Shown piece after piece: positions 61,450 through 64,000 of a stretch of 64,000 bases of DNA. The notes under the pieces were generated by a model. It was not told the origin of the DNA and made no database searches. It saw only the letters and a program-made list of their open reading frames with translations. The translations under genes and the position numbers were made by a program. The stretch's first letter is position 1. Each line of letters starts with the position of its first letter. The stretch is from Arthrobacter sp. EM1 (GTDB taxonomy: Bacteria > Actinomycetota > Actinomycetes > Actinomycetales > Micrococcaceae). The stretch is from the NCBI RefSeq assembly GCF_029964055.1, contig NZ_CP124836.1:1860001-1924000 (forward strand), read 5' to 3'.

Positions 61450-64000
61450 CTATCGTCCGGTGATGGCGTCCACGACGGCGGCGAGGGCCGCGCCGACCTT
61501 GCCGGCGTCCGTGCCGCCGCCCTGGGCGACGTCGTCCTTGCCGCCGCCGCCGCCGCCGAGGATTCCCGCGGCGAGCCGCACCAGGACCCCAGCCTTGACC
61601 CCTGCCGCCCGGGCGGCATCGTTGGTCGCGATCAGGATCACCGGACGGTCATTACTGACACCGGCAACCGCGACGGCGGCCGGATCGGAACCGAGCCGGG
61701 TCCGCAAATCCAGGGCCAGGCCGCGGAGGTCGTCCGCACCGCTGACCTGGCCGGCGTCGTGCGCGATGACCTTGATGCCGGCGGCATCCCTGGCGGTACC
61801 CACCAGCTGGCCGGCGGCAGCTGTGAGCTGCTCCTTGCGCAACCGCTCGAGTTCCTTTTCGGCGGTCTTGAGTTTGGCCAGGGTGGCGGCGATCCGGTCC
61901 GCGAGCAGTCCCGACGGCACCTTAAGCATGTCGGTGAGTTCGGTGACCAGCGCGCGTTCGGCAGCGAGGTGCCGGAAGGCGTCCATTCCGACGAAGGCCT
62001 CGACGCGGCGGTTTCCCGAGCCGACAGACTGTTCCCCGAGCAGTGACAGGCTGCCGATCAGCGAGGTGTTCGCAACATGGGTGCCGCCACAGAGTTCACG
62101 GGACCAGGCACCGTCGATCTCCACAACACGGACCTCGTTGCCGTAATTTTCGCCGAAGAGTGCCATGGCACCGAGGGCCTTGGCCTCGGCCAGTCCCATC
62201 ACTTTGGTGTCCACCCGGTAGTTGTTGCGGATGGCGATGTTGGAAACTTCTTCAATTTCGGAGCGCGTGGCGGGGCTGAGGCCTTCGCCCCAGGCGAAGT
62301 CGAAGCGCAGGTAGCCTGCCTTGTTGAAGGAGCCGCGCTGGAGTGCTTCCGGGCCGAGGATCTGATGGAGGGCGGCGTGCACGATGTGGGTCCCGGTGTG
62401 GGCCTGCTCGGCGGCATGCCGGCGTTCCCGGTCCACGGCCGCCTGGACGAGGGAGTCCGCTCCGATTTCGCCCTCGCGGACAATTGCCTTGTGCACACTC
62501 AGCCCCTTGATCGGGCGCTGGACGTCCAGGACCTCGACGACAAAACCGTCCCCGGTGATCAGTCCGGTGTCTGCGGCCTGGCCGCCGGCTTCGGCGTAGA
62601 AGGGGGTCTCGGCGAGCACCAGCTCGATTTCCTCCCCGGTGGAGGCCTGGGAGACCTTGCGGCCGCCGGCAAGGATGCCGCGTACCTTCGATTCCCCCGC
62701 GAGTTCGGTGTAGCCGGTGAAAACAGTCTCTCCGGCGGACAGCAGCTCCTGGAAGGCGCTGAGGTCGGCGTGGGAACCCTTTTTGCCCTTCGCGTCGGCC
62801 TGCGCGCGCTGGCGCTGTTCGAGCATCAGCTTTCGGAACTCCGGCTCGTCGACCTTAAGCCCGGCCTCTTCGGCCATCTCAAGGGTCAGGTCGATCGGGA
62901 AACCGTAAGTATCATGCAGGGCGAAGGCGTCGGGGCCGGACAGCGGACGCCCGGCGGCCTGTGACTCCTTGACGGCGTCCTCCAGCCGGGCCGTGCCGGA
63001 GGCGATGGTGCGCAGGAACGCCTTCTCCTCCGCGTAGGCGATCCGGCTGATCCGGTCGAAGTCCGTCTCGACGATGGGGTAGACGCCCTTCATGGCATCC
63101 CGGGAAGCGGGCAGCAGCTCCGGCAGGCACGCTTTTTCGACGCCGAGCAGGCGCATCGAGCGCACGGCCCGCCGGATCAGGCGGCGCAGCACGTAGCCGC
63201 GGCCCTCGTTGGAGGGGGTCACGCCGTCGGCGATCAACATCAGGGAGGATCGGATGTGGTCGGCGACGACACGCATCCGGACGTCGTCGGTGTGATGCGG
63301 GTCGGCCGCGGACTCGGCGGAGGTGTATTCCCGGCCGGAGAGGGCCGCGGCCCTGTCGATCACCGGGCGGACCTGGTCCGTCTCGTACATGTTTTCGACG
63401 TCCTGCAGGATCATCGCCAGCCGCTCCATGCCCAGGCCGGTGTCGATGTTCTTTTTCGGGAGTTCGCCGGTGATGTCGAAGTCAACCTTGGAGCGGACGT
63501 TGTCGATCTGGTACTGCATAAACACCAGGTTCCAGATTTCCACGTAGCGGTTCTCGTCCGCGATCGGGCCGCCCTCGACGCCGTAGGAGGGGCCACGGTC
63601 ATAGTAGATCTCGGAGCAGGGGCCGGCGGGACCGGGCTGGCCGGTGGACCAGTAGTTGTCCGCCTTGCCCATCCGCTGGATCCGCGCGGCAGGCATGCCT
63701 GTGTTCCGGAGCCAGAGCTGCTCGGCCTCATCGTCCTCTTCGTAGACAGTGACCCACAGCCGCTCGGGTGGGAGCCCGTACCCGCCGTCGTCAACGCTCG
63801 AGGTGAGCAGTTCCCAGGCGAACTTGATGGCGTCTTCCTTGAAGTAGTCGCCGAAGGAGAAGTTCCCGCACATCTGGAAGAACGTCCCGTGGCGGGCGGT
63901 CTTGCCGACTTCCTCGATGTCGCCGGTCCGGATGCACTTTTGCACGCTCGTGGCACGCTCGTACGGCGCTTCCTCCCGGGCCGTCAGGTACGGGATAAAC
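61450..64000 (-). CDS. alaS: Alanyl-tRNA synthetase, N-terminus cut by window edge
   Basis: Class II synthetase for tRNA-Ala. 849 codons are visible, reading in from the window edge; roughly the first 45 residues are missing. Seen are RATSVQKCIRTGDIEEVGKT, GNFSFGDYFKE, the editing-domain zinc motifs HTGTHIVH and CGGTHVANT, and the C-Ala domain with DLRTRLGSDP and GGGGGGKDDVAQGGG near the end. It ends 10 nt before ruvX, and probably leads the alaS-ruvX-mltG-aro transcript. Confidence 0.97.
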   Translation of the reverse strand, partial: FIPYLTAREEAPYERATSVQKCIRTGDIEEVGKTARHGTFFQMCGNFSFGDYFKEDAIKFAWELLTSSVDDGGYGLPPERLWVTVYEEDDEAEQLWLRNTGMPAARIQRMGKADNYWSTGQPGPAGPCSEIYYDRGPSYGVEGGPIADENRYVEIWNLVFMQYQIDNVRSKVDFDITGELPKKNIDTGLGMERLAMILQDVENMYETDQVRPVIDRAAALSGREYTSAESAADPHHTDDVRMRVVADHIRSSLMLIADGVTPSNEGRGYVLRRLIRRAVRSMRLLGVEKACLPELLPASRDAMKGVYPIVETDFDRISRIAYAEEKAFLRTIASGTARLEDAVKESQAAGRPLSGPDAFALHDTYGFPIDLTLEMAEEAGLKVDEPEFRKLMLEQRQRAQADAKGKKGSHADLSAFQELLSAGETVFTGYTELAGESKVRGILAGGRKVSQASTGEEIELVLAETPFYAEAGGQAADTGLITGDGFVVEVLDVQRPIKGLSVHKAIVREGEIGADSLVQAAVDRERRHAAEQAHTGTHIVHAALHQILGPEALQRGSFNKAGYLRFDFAWGEGLSPATRSEIEEVSNIAIRNNYRVDTKVMGLAEAKALGAMALFGENYGNEVRVVEIDGAWSRELCGGTHVANTSLIGSLSLLGEQSVGSGNRRVEAFVGMDAFRHLAAERALVTELTDMLKVPSGLLADRIAATLAKLKTAEKELERLRKEQLTAAAGQLVGTARDAAGIKVIAHDAGQVSGADDLRGLALDLRTRLGSDPAAVAVAGVSNDRPVILIATNDAARAAGVKAGVLVRLAAGILGGGGGGKDDVAQGGGTDAGKVGAALAAVVDAITGR

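Noticed and set aside
59243..62146. 967-codon plus-strand frame opposite mltG, ruvX and alaS
   Set aside because: Spans three clear minus-strand genes; composition is that of a codon-position shadow.

Overview
The window is a stretch of conserved chromosome from a high-GC Gram-positive bacterium. Protein sequences and gene order point to the actinobacterial family Micrococcaceae, most likely an Arthrobacter or Pseudarthrobacter relative. Signs of this are the high GC content, many GTG and TTG starts with GGAGG-type ribosome sites, an mIHF gene beside gmk, a PriA without helicase motifs, leaderless-looking attenuator peptides, and the order alaS-ruvX-mltG-aroECKB-efp-nusB-pyr. I see no prophage, insertion sequence, CRISPR array, rRNA or tRNA. 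Nearly every kilobase is core housekeeping.

Layout, left to right. 1-3005 (minus): uppS (cut by the edge), recO and leuA, the last behind a leucine leader peptide. 3257-5209 (plus): an M13 metallopeptidase facing an LCP cell-wall ligase (5301-6881) across a large shared terminator. 6984-10813 (minus): a tightly overlapping phoH-ybeY-corC-era block. 11176-12123 (plus): a GerMN/Gmad2 lipoprotein. 12166-15192 (minus): hrcA-dnaJ-rsmE, headed by a CIRCE operator. 15413-16824 (plus): DUF3097 and DUF4870 proteins. 16843-19977 (minus): lepA and hemW. 20197-21171 (plus): an orphan PemK/MazF-like protein and rpsT. 21294-26250 (minus): degV, comEA, comEC and holA. 26347-29053 (minus): leuS with its own leucine leader peptide and terminator. 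29128-29254: a nested inverted repeat. 29270-33532 (minus): glpD-glpF-glpK, divergent from a SorC-type regulator at 33658. 33658-37605 (plus): the regulator, an aldo/keto reductase, an alpha/beta hydrolase and a glycosyltransferase. 37888-64000 (minus): one long run of biosynthetic genes, read right to left as alaS-ruvX-mltG-aroE-aroC-aroK-aroB-TPR protein-efp-nusB, then pyrR-pyrB-pyrC-membrane protein-carA-carB-pyrF, then mihF-gmk-rpoZ-coaBC-metK-priA.

Functionally the minus-strand run groups the shikimate pathway, de novo UMP synthesis, and nucleotide and cofactor supply (Gmk, CoaBC, MetK) with translation factors. The glp block takes up, phosphorylates and oxidises glycerol. The best regulatory signals are RNA elements: two related leucine leader peptides (leuA and leuS), a PyrR-binding-loop match beside the pyrR ribosome site, and the HrcA/CIRCE circuit. 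I found no convincing undescribed system. The items most worth a second look are the paired leucine leaders, the nested repeat at 29128, the ComEC lacking its nuclease-like domain, and the orphan PemK-like protein.
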